This document shows positions 5,235 through 5,637 of a stretch of DNA of 5,637 bases, one piece after another. Position numbers and translations under genes: made by a program. Source of the stretch: Spirochaetaceae bacterium (GTDB taxonomy: Bacteria > Spirochaetota > Spirochaetia > Treponematales > Breznakiellaceae). Where the stretch lies: positions 1 through 5,637 of the forward strand of contig JAIRZA010000089.1 in NCBI GenBank assembly GCA_031267475.1. Reading direction: 5' to 3'. Below the pieces are notes generated by a model that did not search any database, had not been told where the DNA came from, and saw only the letters and a program-made list of their open reading frames with translations. Position 1 is the stretch's first letter, and every line of letters begins with the position of its first letter.

Positions 5235-5637
5235 CTACTCAGTAGCGGACACTAAAGTAATTTGAACCTTGCCGTGTCCTTCATAGCTTCCGCCGCCGGG
5301 AACCGCGGGGGACGGGATGATGCCGGTGAATTTGAGCGCGCCGTCTTCTGTCTGCGCCCACGAGGAACCGCCTCCTCCGCCGCTAACTGAACTCTGTGTT
5401 ACGGTGGTGCCCCCCGCGCCGCCCCAGTAGCCGCCGCCTCCGCCGCCGCCGCCGAATCCTACTGAGTTATCCGCGTTTTTGCCCCTTCCGCCATGACCGC
5501 CTTTTCCTTTGTCGCCGGAAGTTACCCTGTCATAGAGTAAGCCGCCACTAGCAGGATTGGGAGCGCCGCCCGCGTCTAGTTTGCCGCCGCCTGCGGTGGC
5601 GGTGGCAGTACCGTTTGTGTTGGAACCATCTCCGCCT
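5235..5637 (-). CDS. C-terminal part of a glycine-rich, probably surface or secreted protein (start outside window)
   Basis: On the minus strand an open frame enters at the right edge and runs 133 codons to a TAG at 5235-5237. It is missing from a start-to-stop ORF search because its start is beyond the edge. The peptide is dominated by glycine: a GGG near the entry, FGGGGGGGGYWGGAGG in the middle, SGGGGGSSW, then a less repetitive end (ALKFTGIIP, YEGHGKVQITLVSATE). Runs of glycine with interspersed Tyr/Trp followed by a beta-strand-like end recall the glycine-rich (ALK-type) domains of bacterial surface proteins. The regular codon phase of the glycines (mostly GGC) and the sensible C-terminus support a real gene. 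Function is unknown. The signal peptide and any anchoring domain would lie in the missing N-terminal part. It converges on the ribonuclease gene. Confidence 0.75.
   Translation of the reverse strand, partial: GGDGSNTNGTATATAGGGKLDAGGAPNPASGGLLYDRVTSGDKGKGGHGGRGKNADNSVGFGGGGGGGGYWGGAGGTTVTQSSVSGGGGGSSWAQTEDGALKFTGIIPSPAVPGGGSYEGHGKVQITLVSATE

Overview
The window holds a metal-uptake operon on the minus strand, a divergently transcribed ribonuclease gene on the plus strand, and the 3' end of a glycine-rich protein gene running in from the right edge. It is a dense bacterial layout of moderate, slightly high GC. Shine-Dalgarno sites are canonical, and genes within the operon overlap or are separated by only a few bases. 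The organism cannot be fixed from this window. A short RNase II-type enzyme, a CbiM-PDGLE fusion, a glycine-rich putative surface protein and an intergenic block of stacked palindromes would fit an anaerobic host-associated bacterium such as a gut treponeme, but that is a weak inference.

Region by region: 1-103 carries what looks like the C-terminal tail of a plus-strand membrane protein cut by the left edge. 125-2758 (minus strand, read right to left) is cbiM (with a PDGLE/CbiN-like tail), then cbiQ, then cbiO: the substrate-specific, transmembrane coupling and ATPase parts of an energy-coupling-factor (ECF) importer for cobalt or nickel. cbiM and cbiQ share one base (TAATG). The cbiQ stop lies inside the ribosome-binding site of cbiO, so the three products are probably made together.

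2759-3111 is the divergent intergenic region. It has a near-consensus sigma-70 promoter reading left towards cbiM (TTGACA, 17 bases, TATGCT) with a 10-base palindrome in its spacer. This is followed by a leader of about 145 nt that folds, on the minus strand, into a long closed stem enclosing a junction with two hairpins. The closing stem ends in a U-rich run just before the cbiM Shine-Dalgarno. No B12 box of the cobalamin riboswitch is visible, so this is a candidate attenuator or metal-responsive leader of unrecognised class. Further right is a perfect 16-bp inverted repeat, then a weak possible promoter for the ribonuclease.

3112-4959 is an RNase II-family exoribonuclease with the catalytic aspartate set intact. 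4960-5234 has no gene but is packed with inverted repeats and looks like a repetitive intergenic element. 5235-5637 is the C-terminal 133 codons of a glycine-rich protein on the minus strand, with its start outside the window.

The clearest biology is ATP-driven uptake of Co2+ or Ni2+. The most interesting unexplained part is the structured leader in front of it.
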